Shown piece after piece: positions 32,380 to 39,019 of a stretch of DNA of 39,868 bases. Position 1 is the first letter of the stretch. The number at the start of each line of letters is the position of its first letter. Source of the DNA: an uncultured Elusimicrobia bacterium (GTDB lineage Bacteria; Elusimicrobiota; Elusimicrobia; Elusimicrobiales; UBA9959); contig CAIQNV010000065.1 in the NCBI GenBank assembly GCA_903873295.1, positions 1 to 39,868 on the forward strand, given 5' to 3'. The notes beneath the pieces were generated by a model. It was not told where the DNA came from and made no database searches. It was given only the letters and a program-made list of their open reading frames with translations. A program made the translations under genes and the position numbers.

Positions 32380-33255
32380 ATGCGCATACTTGAAGGCAAA
32401 ACACTCTCGGCGGAAATTCTCGGCGCGCTGCCCGCGCGCATCGAGGCGGTAAAGGCCCGGCTGGGGCGGCCGCCCTCGCTGGCCATAATAAACTATTTCG
32501 CGGACTCGCCCTCGGCGGTGTACGTGAAGCGGAAGATAGCGGCCTGCGAGAAGCTCGGGATAGCGGTCAGGCTCTACGCCCCTAAGCCGGAGGAAGGCTA
32601 TCCGGCCTTTAAGGCTCTGCTGGCCCGGCTGGGCGCGGACCCCGCCTGCGACGGGATTATGATAGAGCGGCCGCTGCCGGACGGCTTCGAGACGCTTGAG
32701 ACCTGGGACGCTTTGCCGGCCGCCAAGGACGTGGACGGGCTGTCCTCCCTTAACATGGGGCGGCTCTTTTTGGCCAAGAAATTTTCAGAGATAGAGAACG
32801 GCGGCTATTTTTCCCCCTGCACGGCGCTGGCCGTGATACGCCTTCTGAAGTTCCACGGCCTTAACCCCGCCGGACTGAACATCGCCGTGGCCGGGCGCTC
32901 GGCGGTGGTGGGCCGGCCGCTGGCGCATATGCTTACCGCGCTGGACGCCACCGTAACGCTGTGCCACACGCGCACAAAGAACACGGCGGAGATCTTCGGG
33001 CGCGCCGATCTGGTGATAACCGCCGTGGGCAAGGCCAGGTGGCTGAAAAAAGAGCTCCTGCCGCCCGGCGCCACGGTCATAGACGTGGGCACCAACTTCG
33101 ACGAGAACGGGAAGATGTGCGGCGACGCGGATTTTGAGGACCTGAAAGGCAGCGCCGCGGCCGTCTCGCCCGTGCCGGGAGGGGTGGGGCCGGTCACGCT
33201 GGCCTGCCTGATAGAAGCTTCCGTAAGGGCCGCCGAACAGGGCCCGGAAACCTAA
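32380..33255 (+). CDS. folD: FolD: methylenetetrahydrofolate dehydrogenase/cyclohydrolase, divergent
   Basis: A 291-residue protein of usual FolD length. It interconverts 5,10-methylene-, methenyl- and 10-formyl-tetrahydrofolate using NADP. Seen are the catalytic Tyr48-x3-Lys52 in Ser-Ala-Val-Tyr-Val-Lys-Arg-Lys, the Asp119 motif Lys-Asp-Val-Asp-Gly, the NADP loop Ala-Gly-Arg-Ser-Ala-Val-Val-Gly-Arg-Pro and the final Pro-Gly-Gly-Val-Gly-Pro-Val-Thr. The normally invariant Gln of the Val-Gln-Leu-Pro-Leu-Pro motif is Glu96 here, the His-Pro after Asp-Gly-Phe is Ser-Ser, and Pro-Cys-Thr-Pro-x-Gly is Pro-Cys-Thr-Ala-Leu-Ala. It is therefore a divergent member. It heads a five-gene operon. Confidence 0.92.
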   Translation: MRILEGKTLSAEILGALPARIEAVKARLGRPPSLAIINYFADSPSAVYVKRKIAACEKLGIAVRLYAPKPEEGYPAFKALLARLGADPACDGIMIERPLPDGFETLETWDALPAAKDVDGLSSLNMGRLFLAKKFSEIENGGYFSPCTALAVIRLLKFHGLNPAGLNIAVAGRSAVVGRPLAHMLTALDATVTLCHTRTKNTAEIFGRADLVITAVGKARWLKKELLPPGATVIDVGTNFDENGKMCGDADFEDLKGSAAAVSPVPGGVGPVTLACLIEASVRAAEQGPET

Positions 33256-33274
33256 AGAGGAAAATAACGCTCAA

Positions 33275-33697
33275 ATGAAAAAAATACTGAACCTCGCTCT
33301 CGCCCTGCTGCTGCCGGCGGCGCTTTGCCTGCCCGCCTTCGCCCAGGACGAAGACTCCGCCCCGACGGAAGAGACCGCGGCCGCGGCAAAACCGGCGGCA
33401 GAACCCGCGGCAAAACCCGCCGCTAAAAAAACCCCGGCTAAAAAGAAAGCGCCGGCGAAAAAGAAAGCGCCGGCGAAAAAGAAAAAGAAAAAAACCGTTA
33501 AACCCGTCTCCGAATACAAATTCACCTCGGCCGGCCCCATTATCGACTACAAGTTCGACAAAAAGGCCAACCCTATAGTCAAGGCGCCGAAGAAAAAGAA
33601 AGCCGCCGCGAAGCCGGCCGCCAAGAAAACGGAAGCCGAAACCTCTAAATACCTCGAGACGGAAAGCGCGACAAAATCGCCCGAGGAAGGGCAATAA
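33275..33697 (+). CDS. Exported Lys/Ala/Pro-rich protein
   Basis: A 140-residue protein. A clear signal peptide (1-23, ending Ala-Phe-Ala) is followed by a short acidic stretch, then a highly basic low-complexity region (about 37-75 and 105-125) of Ala-Lys-Lys-Lys-Ala-Pro-type repeats, like the tails of histone H1 or bacterial HU extensions. A short ordered island (Pro-Val-Ser-Glu-Tyr-Lys-Phe-Thr-Ser-Ala-Gly-Pro-Ile-Ile-Asp-Tyr) sits between the two basic parts. As it is exported, binding of acidic surface polymers or peptidoglycan is more likely than DNA binding, but this is inference. The stop overlaps the next start by 1 base (TAATG), so it is a true member of the folD operon. Confidence 0.75.
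   Translation: MKKILNLALALLLPAALCLPAFAQDEDSAPTEETAAAAKPAAEPAAKPAAKKTPAKKKAPAKKKAPAKKKKKKTVKPVSEYKFTSAGPIIDYKFDKKANPIVKAPKKKKAAAKPAAKKTEAETSKYLETESATKSPEEGQ
33449..33484 (+). repeat. Two exact 18-bp tandem repeats within the Lys-rich gene
   Basis: GCGCCGGCGAAAAAGAAA occurs at 33449-33466 and again at 33467-33484, with a partial third copy after it. Each unit encodes Ala-Pro-Ala-Lys-Lys-Lys. Confidence 0.85.
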
Positions 33698-34182
33698 TGG
33701 CGGACCTGCTGGTCAAGCTTTACGACCTCCCCTCCTCGGCGCAGCTCCTTGAGAACCTGCGCGTGGACGGCGTGGAAATACGGCGCGCCATCGGCCCGGA
33801 AAAACACGCCATAACGGACTGGGCCGAGAAGAAATTTTCCCGCTCCTGGGCCTCCGAATGCGACGTCGCGCTGTCGGCGCAGCCGGTAACCTGCTTCATA
33901 GCGATAAAAGACAAGCAGGTGATCGGTTTTGCCTGCTACGATTCCACTATGAAAGGCTTTTTCGGGCCGATCGGGGTGGACGCGGGCACCCAGAAAAAAG
34001 GCCTCGGCAAGGCCCTGCTGATACGCACCCTGGAAGCGATGCGGGACGCGGGCTACGGCTACGCCGCCATAGGCTGGGCCGGGCCGGTAGAGTTTTTTAA
34101 AAAAACCGTCGGCGCCACGGTCATCGAGGGCTCGGAGCCCGGAGTTTACAAAAACCTGGTGAAAGCCGGGCCGCGGCAATAA
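33697..34182 (+). CDS. GNAT-family N-acetyltransferase
   Basis: A 161-residue protein with the GNAT fold. It contains the beta4 strand Val-Ile-Gly-Phe-Ala-Cys-Tyr-Asp, the acceptor strand Phe-Gly-Pro-Ile-Gly-Val, and the acetyl-CoA pyrophosphate loop Gln-Lys-Lys-Gly-Leu-Gly-Lys-Ala (about 105-112). A C-terminal Glu-Phe-Phe-Lys-Lys-Thr-Val-Gly-Ala segment follows, where the usual Phe-Tyr-x-x-x-Gly-Phe motif lies. The substrate is unknown. It is translationally coupled to the Lys-rich protein gene upstream (TAATG), which raises the untested possibility that lysine-rich material is its target, although that protein is exported. Confidence 0.88.
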   Translation: MADLLVKLYDLPSSAQLLENLRVDGVEIRRAIGPEKHAITDWAEKKFSRSWASECDVALSAQPVTCFIAIKDKQVIGFACYDSTMKGFFGPIGVDAGTQKKGLGKALLIRTLEAMRDAGYGYAAIGWAGPVEFFKKTVGATVIEGSEPGVYKNLVKAGPRQ

Positions 34183-34197
34183 GCCGGCGCCAACAGC

Positions 34198-34944
34198 ATG
34201 AAAGTTCCCCGCGAGTGGCATAAAAGCTTCTTTAAAAACTCTTTCTACAACCCCGCCTCCCCGGCGGCGGTCGGGATGGCGCCTCTGGAGGCCGCCTTCG
34301 TCCTTCGTCAGTTGAAATTAAAAAAAGGGTCGGCCCTGCTGGACCTGTGCTGCGGGCCCGGCCGGCACGCGGTCGAGTTCGCAAAAAAAGGCCTGGCGGT
34401 GACCGGCTTTGATTTTTCAGGCGAATACCTGAAGGAGGCGGCGGCGCGCGCCAAAAAGAAAAAAGTGAGCCTGCGCCTTATGCGCGGCGATATGCGCCGG
34501 CTGAAGTTCAGCGGGGAATTCGACGCGGCGGTGAACCTTTTCACCAGCTTCGGCTATTTCCAGAAGTTCGCGGACGACCTGAAGACGCTTAAAGGCGTGG
34601 CCCGCGCGCTCAGGCCGGGCGGGCTGTTCCTGCTGGATCTCATAAACGGGGATTTTGTGCGCGGGCACTTTACCCCGCGCCCCTGGCACGATATGGGCGG
34701 CCATTACCTCCTGGAGGAAATAGAGCTGAACCGGGACGGGGCACGGAACACCTGGACGACTATCTGCAAAAAAAGCGGAAAAACAAGGAAAAGATCTTTT
34801 TTCACCCGCCTGTACGACAAGCGCCGGCTAAGCGCCGCCCTCGGGAAAGCGGGTTTTAAGCCCCTCGGCTTCTGGGGCAGTTTCAGCGGCCTCCCGCTTA
34901 CCGGCGAAAGAAACCGGCTGATAGTCCTGGCGCGTAAAATTTAA
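34198..34944 (+). CDS. SAM-dependent methyltransferase (class I)
   Basis: A 248-residue class I methyltransferase. SAM motif I is Leu-Leu-Asp-Leu-Cys-Cys-Gly-Pro-Gly-Arg-His (about 47-57), motif II is Val-Thr-Gly-Phe-Asp-Phe-Ser, and the Arg-Gly-Asp-Met-Arg segment and Leu-Arg-Pro-Gly-Gly post motif follow. The pattern Asp-Leu-Cys-Cys-Gly-Pro-Gly-Arg-His is common in small-molecule or tRNA-modification methyltransferases of the Methyltransf_25/11 type, but the substrate is not determined. It lies 15 bases after the GNAT gene and directly abuts trmO: its TAA is followed at once by the trmO ATG. Confidence 0.88.
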   Translation: MKVPREWHKSFFKNSFYNPASPAAVGMAPLEAAFVLRQLKLKKGSALLDLCCGPGRHAVEFAKKGLAVTGFDFSGEYLKEAAARAKKKKVSLRLMRGDMRRLKFSGEFDAAVNLFTSFGYFQKFADDLKTLKGVARALRPGGLFLLDLINGDFVRGHFTPRPWHDMGGHYLLEEIELNRDGARNTWTTICKKSGKTRKRSFFTRLYDKRRLSAALGKAGFKPLGFWGSFSGLPLTGERNRLIVLARKI

Positions 34945-35712
34945 ATGGCCTCGATTAAAAATCCAGAGCAATCCAATACGCCCGGCTTTAAAATAATAGG
35001 CGTTCTGGAATCCTGCTTCCAGGAAAAGTTCGGCACCCCGCGCCAGCCGCACCTGGTGCCGGGCTCCTTCGCCCGCCTGAAGATCTATCCGCAGTACGCG
35101 CCCGAACATTCCCTGGCGGGGCTGTCTGACTTCAGCCATGTCTGGCTTCTTTCCTGGTTCCACCTGGCCACGAACAAGACCTTCCACCCCAAGATCCACC
35201 CGCCGCGGCTGAAAGGCGGGAAAATAGGCGTCTTCGCTTCGCGCTCGCCCCACCGCCCCAGCCCGATAGGGCTTTCGCTCACAAAACTCGAGCGCGTTGA
35301 AAAAGATACGCTCTATCTGTCGGGGATAGACCTGATAAGCGGCACCCCGATCCTGGACGTAAAACCCTATTTGCCGATCAGCGATATCGCCGCCAACCCG
35401 CTCTCCGGCTGGGTGCCGCTCAACGCTTTCCCCGAATTAAAAGTGGACTTTACGGCCCGGGCGCTTAAAGAGATAGCGCGGTTCGACCGCCCGGGCGCGG
35501 AGGACATTCCGCGCCTGATAGCCGACACTCTCCGCCACGACCCGCGCAATATGCGGGACAAAACGCAGATGAAGGACGGGGCGGAACTGGCTTTTTTCAT
35601 GCTGAACCTGGAAATAAAGTTCACGGTCGCCGGGGACAAAGCCACGGTCCTGGGCGTGGAGGCGGCCGTGAAGTTCGATAAAAAATTCCGCAGGGAAAGA
35701 CCCGGAGCCTAA
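34945..35712 (+). CDS. trmO: TrmO: tRNA N6-threonylcarbamoyladenosine37 N6-methyltransferase
   Basis: A 255-residue UPF0066/TsaA-family protein. It has the family marks Ala-Gly-Leu-Ser-Asp-Phe-Ser-His-Val-Trp-Leu-Leu (about 52-63), Gly-Val-Phe-Ala-Ser-Arg-Ser-Pro-His-Arg-Pro-Ser-Pro-Ile-Gly-Leu-Ser (about 95-111) and Leu-Asp-Val-Lys-Pro-Tyr-Leu-Pro. TrmO transfers a methyl group from SAM to t6A37 of some tRNAs, forming m6t6A. The C-terminal about 80 residues match the extra domain of the longer, E. coli-like members. The start codon follows the methyltransferase stop with no gap. It is the last gene before the strong bidirectional terminator. Confidence 0.92.
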   Translation: MASIKNPEQSNTPGFKIIGVLESCFQEKFGTPRQPHLVPGSFARLKIYPQYAPEHSLAGLSDFSHVWLLSWFHLATNKTFHPKIHPPRLKGGKIGVFASRSPHRPSPIGLSLTKLERVEKDTLYLSGIDLISGTPILDVKPYLPISDIAANPLSGWVPLNAFPELKVDFTARALKEIARFDRPGAEDIPRLIADTLRHDPRNMRDKTQMKDGAELAFFMLNLEIKFTVAGDKATVLGVEAAVKFDKKFRRERPGA

Positions 35713-35723
35713 AGGCCCGCGCC

Positions 35724-35764
35724 AAAAAAAGAACCGTCCGCTTCCGGCGGACGGTTCTTTTTTT
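35724..35764. terminator. Bidirectional rho-independent terminator
   Basis: GAACCGTCCGC (35731-35741) and its reverse complement (35747-35757) form a perfect 11-bp stem around TTCCG. A7 lies on the left and T7 on the right, so it serves both trmO (plus) and the papain-like gene (minus), which converge here. Confidence 0.92.
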
Positions 35765-35779
35765 GCTCGAGAGTTTCGG

Positions 35780-36751
35780 TCAGGGCATAGGGAAGTCGAA
35801 AGCCGCGGCTTCCTGCGCCACGGCATTGCAGCGCTGCCCCGCCGCGTCCGTCATCTTGGTGCTGATATAGCCCTGGACGCCCCAGGACTTGCCCCAGCTG
35901 TTGCGCATTATCCAGATGCCCTTGCCCGGAGGAAGGTTGCCGTTAGCGTCGAAAGCGGCGCCCTCGTTGTCCCACCCCACGATATTGATCATGTGGTCCA
36001 TCTCGGCGAACTTGCAGGCGTTATAAACGCCGCCGCTATAGCTCTGCCACTGACCGGCTCCCGCGGCTATGCCTATAGAAACCGGCTTGCCCGTGCTGGT
36101 CATATAAGCCTCGATATCTCTGATCGTGGGCCCGGTGGTTTTGTCTCCGATCATGAACCAGCCGGTTATATACACGGCCTTCGGAAGGCCGACCGCGCAT
36201 TTGCCTGAACCGCTCTTATAGGGGCAGGCGCTCCAGAGCGGCTGGCCGCCCGGAGTTACAAAGTCATTGGCTGAATCGAAGTAGCCGCCCTGGCAGCCGG
36301 CCGCGTAAGTAGAATTGTCCACCAGCCATTCCTGCGAGAGGCGGCCGGGATCTTTCCCCGCCAGCGCGTGCCCGTCGCGGTGCGTCGCCGTAAGGCTGAA
36401 CGCCCAGCAGCTGCCGCAGGAGCCCTGGTTCTCCACCTGGGTGAGGCTCGGGCGCAGATCAAGCGTGTTCGGGATATTGACTTTCATATCCTTGAATGAT
36501 TTCCACATGGCCGCGGGGAGGTCTTTTTTTATAAAACCCATGGCGTGCGCCACGGGCTTATTTGTTACGGTGAAGGTGAACTCCGGGAATTCCGGGGAAG
36601 AGATAGCCGGCTGGGCCGCGCCGTCCCGGGCCGCCCCGAGGAACGCGCTGAAATCCCCGCGCTGGTCGAAAGTAACATCCCTATCCGCCGCCGCGGCGTA
36701 CCCCGCCAGCGACACCACGGCAAAAACCGCCGCTATCAGTCTCTTATTCAT
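35780..36751 (-). CDS. Exported papain-family (C1A) cysteine protease
   Basis: A 323-residue protein. The ATG at 36751 is chosen because TGGAGG sits 6 bases upstream; the frame runs to an in-frame TTG at 36763. The signal peptide (1-22) ends Tyr-Ala-Ala-Ala-Ala, followed by a propeptide-like region (about 25-95) and the mature protease. Catalytic residues are complete: Gln109 and Cys115 in Gln-Gly-Ser-Cys-Gly-Ser-Cys-Trp-Ala-Phe, His253 in Met-Asp-His-Met-Ile-Asn, and Asn284 in Met-Arg-Asn-Ser-Trp-Gly. The Gly-Cys-Gln-Gly-Gly disulfide motif is present (152-156). It should digest proteins outside the cell or in the periplasm. It is monocistronic. Confidence 0.93.
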   Translation of the reverse strand: MNKRLIAAVFAVVSLAGYAAAADRDVTFDQRGDFSAFLGAARDGAAQPAISSPEFPEFTFTVTNKPVAHAMGFIKKDLPAAMWKSFKDMKVNIPNTLDLRPSLTQVENQGSCGSCWAFSLTATHRDGHALAGKDPGRLSQEWLVDNSTYAAGCQGGYFDSANDFVTPGGQPLWSACPYKSGSGKCAVGLPKAVYITGWFMIGDKTTGPTIRDIEAYMTSTGKPVSIGIAAGAGQWQSYSGGVYNACKFAEMDHMINIVGWDNEGAAFDANGNLPPGKGIWIMRNSWGKSWGVQGYISTKMTDAAGQRCNAVAQEAAAFDFPMP

Positions 36752-36801
36752 TTTGGCCTCCAAACAATAGTTAAAACAGGGCTTTTAGTTGTCCTAAGTC
36801 A

Positions 36802-36807
36802 ATTATA
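36802..36807 (-). promoter_or_regulatory. Candidate -10 box of the papain-like gene
   Basis: On the minus strand this is a perfect TATAAT, 50 bases before the start codon. No recognisable -35 hexamer accompanies it. Confidence 0.45.
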
Positions 36808-36880
36808 CACAATCAGAGGCAAATCGGACGACACAGTTTTTGAAAAACTTTTAAGCGGCGAAAAGGCCGGAGCAGCGCGG

Positions 36881-38548
36881 CTATTTGCGCTGAGCCTGGC
36901 GGAAGGATTCCCCAAGGCGCGCCAGCCCCTGGGAGCAGTCGCTGCCGGTCAGGCAGAGGTCGATGAGGACCAGCTTGTCGGTTTCCTTTGAAGCCGCGGC
37001 AAGGGCCAGCTCCAGTTCGCCTTCCGTGGCGGCCCGGATGCCGATAGCCTGGCCGCCGCCGGCAAAGGCCGCCGGAAGCTTGGAATAGTCCCACCGCTGG
37101 ATATCGTTATAGGGTCCGTCCTCATGCAGCACGCGCTCGATGAGGTAGCCGTCATTGTTGACCACTAGCACGATGGCGGGGCATTTCAGCCTGATCAGGG
37201 TGGAGAGCTCCTGGGCCGTCATCTGGAAAGCGCCGTCGCCGGTCAGCACCACGGGCCTCTTCCCGGGCTCCGCAAGGCCCACCCCCAGCGCGGCGGGCGT
37301 GCAATAACCGATCGAGCAGTAATAGCACTGCACTATAAAGTTACGCGCCTCTTCTATCTGGAACTCCGGCGCCGCGCAGAAAGCATCGCCCGGTTCGGCC
37401 AGCAGGATCATCCTGTCGTCGAGGAAGCAGTTCAGGCGCTCGTAGGCCCGCGGGGCGGTGAGGAGCCGGTCGGGGTCGGCCGTGAAGGGCTTGCGGACCA
37501 GATTCGTCGCGGCGGGGTGGGAAGCCAGGTAGGTCCGCGGCTTTATGGCGGGGATCAGGGCCCGGACAAAATCGCCGAGCAGGACATTATCGTAATAGTG
37601 GTTCCGGAGGCGGACGCGGTCGTTGGCGGCGGCGATCATCCGGCGGCTGTCTATCTTTAAGCTGAACAAGCCGGTGTCGAGGTCGGTCATCCATACGCCC
37701 AGCGACAGCAGGCAGTCGGAGTCCTCCACCTGCCGGCGGACGCTTTCCCGGCTCCACGCTCCCTGGTAGAGGCCGGCGAACTGGGGATGCAGCTCTGGGA
37801 GAACGCTCTTGCTGCTGAGCATGGTGGCGAAGGGCAGCTCCACCTCTTCCACCAACCGGAGCGCGTCGGCACCAAGGCCGAACCGCGAGAGTTCTACGCC
37901 CGCCAGCACTACGGGGGAGACGGCCCGGTTGATCAGCTCGGCGGCTTCCGCGACGCAATCCTTCAGGCTGTCCTCGTCAGAGCGCGGCGCCGGGGCGAGG
38001 GAGAGCGGGGCGGGGGCGCGGCAGGCGGCCCGGGCCAGGTCGGCGGGAAGCTCTATGTACACGGGCAGCTTGCGGACGATACAGTTGCGGATCACCCGGT
38101 CGATCTCGTCGGGGGCCGTTTCCGGCCGGAGGAGGATGGCCGCGTCGATGGTGACTTTCTTGAAGACCTCCAGCTGGAGATAGTAGTCGGTTATAAGGTG
38201 ATGGACGAGGGCGCCGGCTTCGCGGCGCCGGCTCGCCGGGGCCCCGCTGATCACAATAAGCGGAACCCGCTCGGCATACGCGCCGGCCACGGCGTTCAGA
38301 ATGCTCAGGCCGCCGACCCCGTAGGTCACCACGGCCGCGCCCGCGCCTTTCATCCGGGCGTACCCGTCGGCGGCATAGCCGGCATTGAGCTCATTGCAGG
38401 TGCCTACCCAGCGGACCGGGCTGACGACCACCTCGTCGAGAAAATCGAGGACATAGTCGCCCGGCACGCCGAACAGGTGCTCGATGCCGGCTTCCTTCAG
38501 CCGGTAAAGCAGGTAGCGGGAGATAGTAGTGGTCCGGGGCTCTGTCAT
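36881..38548 (-). CDS. Thiamine-diphosphate-dependent pyruvate/indolepyruvate decarboxylase-type enzyme
   Basis: A 555-residue protein of the PDC/IPDC family. The PYR domain has the catalytic Glu53 (Cys-Asn-Glu-Leu-Asn-Ala-Gly-Tyr-Ala) and the diagnostic adjacent histidines His116-His117 (Leu-Val-His-His-Leu). A central regulatory domain follows. The C-terminal PP domain has the ThDP/Mg motif Gly-Asp-Gly-Ala-Phe-Gln ending Asn-Asn-Asp-Gly-Tyr (about 430-460). The HH pair separates decarboxylases from acetolactate synthase. Products would be acetaldehyde and CO2 from pyruvate, or an aryl acetaldehyde from an aromatic 2-oxo acid; the sequence does not decide which. A GAGG lies about 6 bases before the ATG. 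It is monocistronic, with no alcohol dehydrogenase nearby. Confidence 0.9.
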   Translation of the reverse strand: MTEPRTTTISRYLLYRLKEAGIEHLFGVPGDYVLDFLDEVVVSPVRWVGTCNELNAGYAADGYARMKGAGAAVVTYGVGGLSILNAVAGAYAERVPLIVISGAPASRRREAGALVHHLITDYYLQLEVFKKVTIDAAILLRPETAPDEIDRVIRNCIVRKLPVYIELPADLARAACRAPAPLSLAPAPRSDEDSLKDCVAEAAELINRAVSPVVLAGVELSRFGLGADALRLVEEVELPFATMLSSKSVLPELHPQFAGLYQGAWSRESVRRQVEDSDCLLSLGVWMTDLDTGLFSLKIDSRRMIAAANDRVRLRNHYYDNVLLGDFVRALIPAIKPRTYLASHPAATNLVRKPFTADPDRLLTAPRAYERLNCFLDDRMILLAEPGDAFCAAPEFQIEEARNFIVQCYYCSIGYCTPAALGVGLAEPGKRPVVLTGDGAFQMTAQELSTLIRLKCPAIVLVVNNDGYLIERVLHEDGPYNDIQRWDYSKLPAAFAGGGQAIGIRAATEGELELALAAASKETDKLVLIDLCLTGSDCSQGLARLGESFRQAQRK

Positions 38549-39019
38549 AAAAACCTCATTGGCTTGTTCTGAAAATTAGCAGCTGCGATATAAGAGCAGT
38601 TATCGCCGGTTCCCGCTTTGCCCTTAGCTTTCCGCCGCCTGAAAATTTTCCAAAAAAGCGCTTTCCTTCCGTCTATTTTTCTATGATACAAAAAATCAGG
38701 ACATTTTCAGCTAATCCATCCTGAGCCGGGCCCGAAGACGTGTTTTTGATATCAACAAGGGCGGCGAATCCACTTGCCTGAGCGTGCAGTCTAAATAACG
38801 CGGAGGAATAGTATCCGGTTTTAAAAACATTAAAAGCAGGGTTAACAGTCCGTGAAAAATCCGGCAGGGTTACCATTCCTTCTATGAAAAAACTGCCGGG
38901 TTAGCTTTTTGAGTTAAAGCGCGGCCGGTGGGCAGAAAAATATAGTAATCTATCCCGATAGTGGAGGGGGGATCAGCAGTATCGTCGCAGTGCCATTAAT
39001 AAATTCCCGCAAGGAAAAT
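38549..39019. other. Intergenic region without a supported gene
   Basis: About 470 bases between divergent genes. A 67-codon frame on the minus strand (38673-38876) has no domain and a ribosome-site-like AAGGA too close to its ATG, so I do not call it. CCGGCAG and CTGCCGG around 38850-38900 could pair across a loop of about 26 bases. No clear terminator is seen. The region should hold promoters for both flanking genes. Confidence 0.4.

Noticed and set aside
38673-38876. Small minus-strand gene of 67 codons
   Set aside because: No domain, ribosome-site-like sequence directly against the start codon, and codon use unlike the neighbouring genes.
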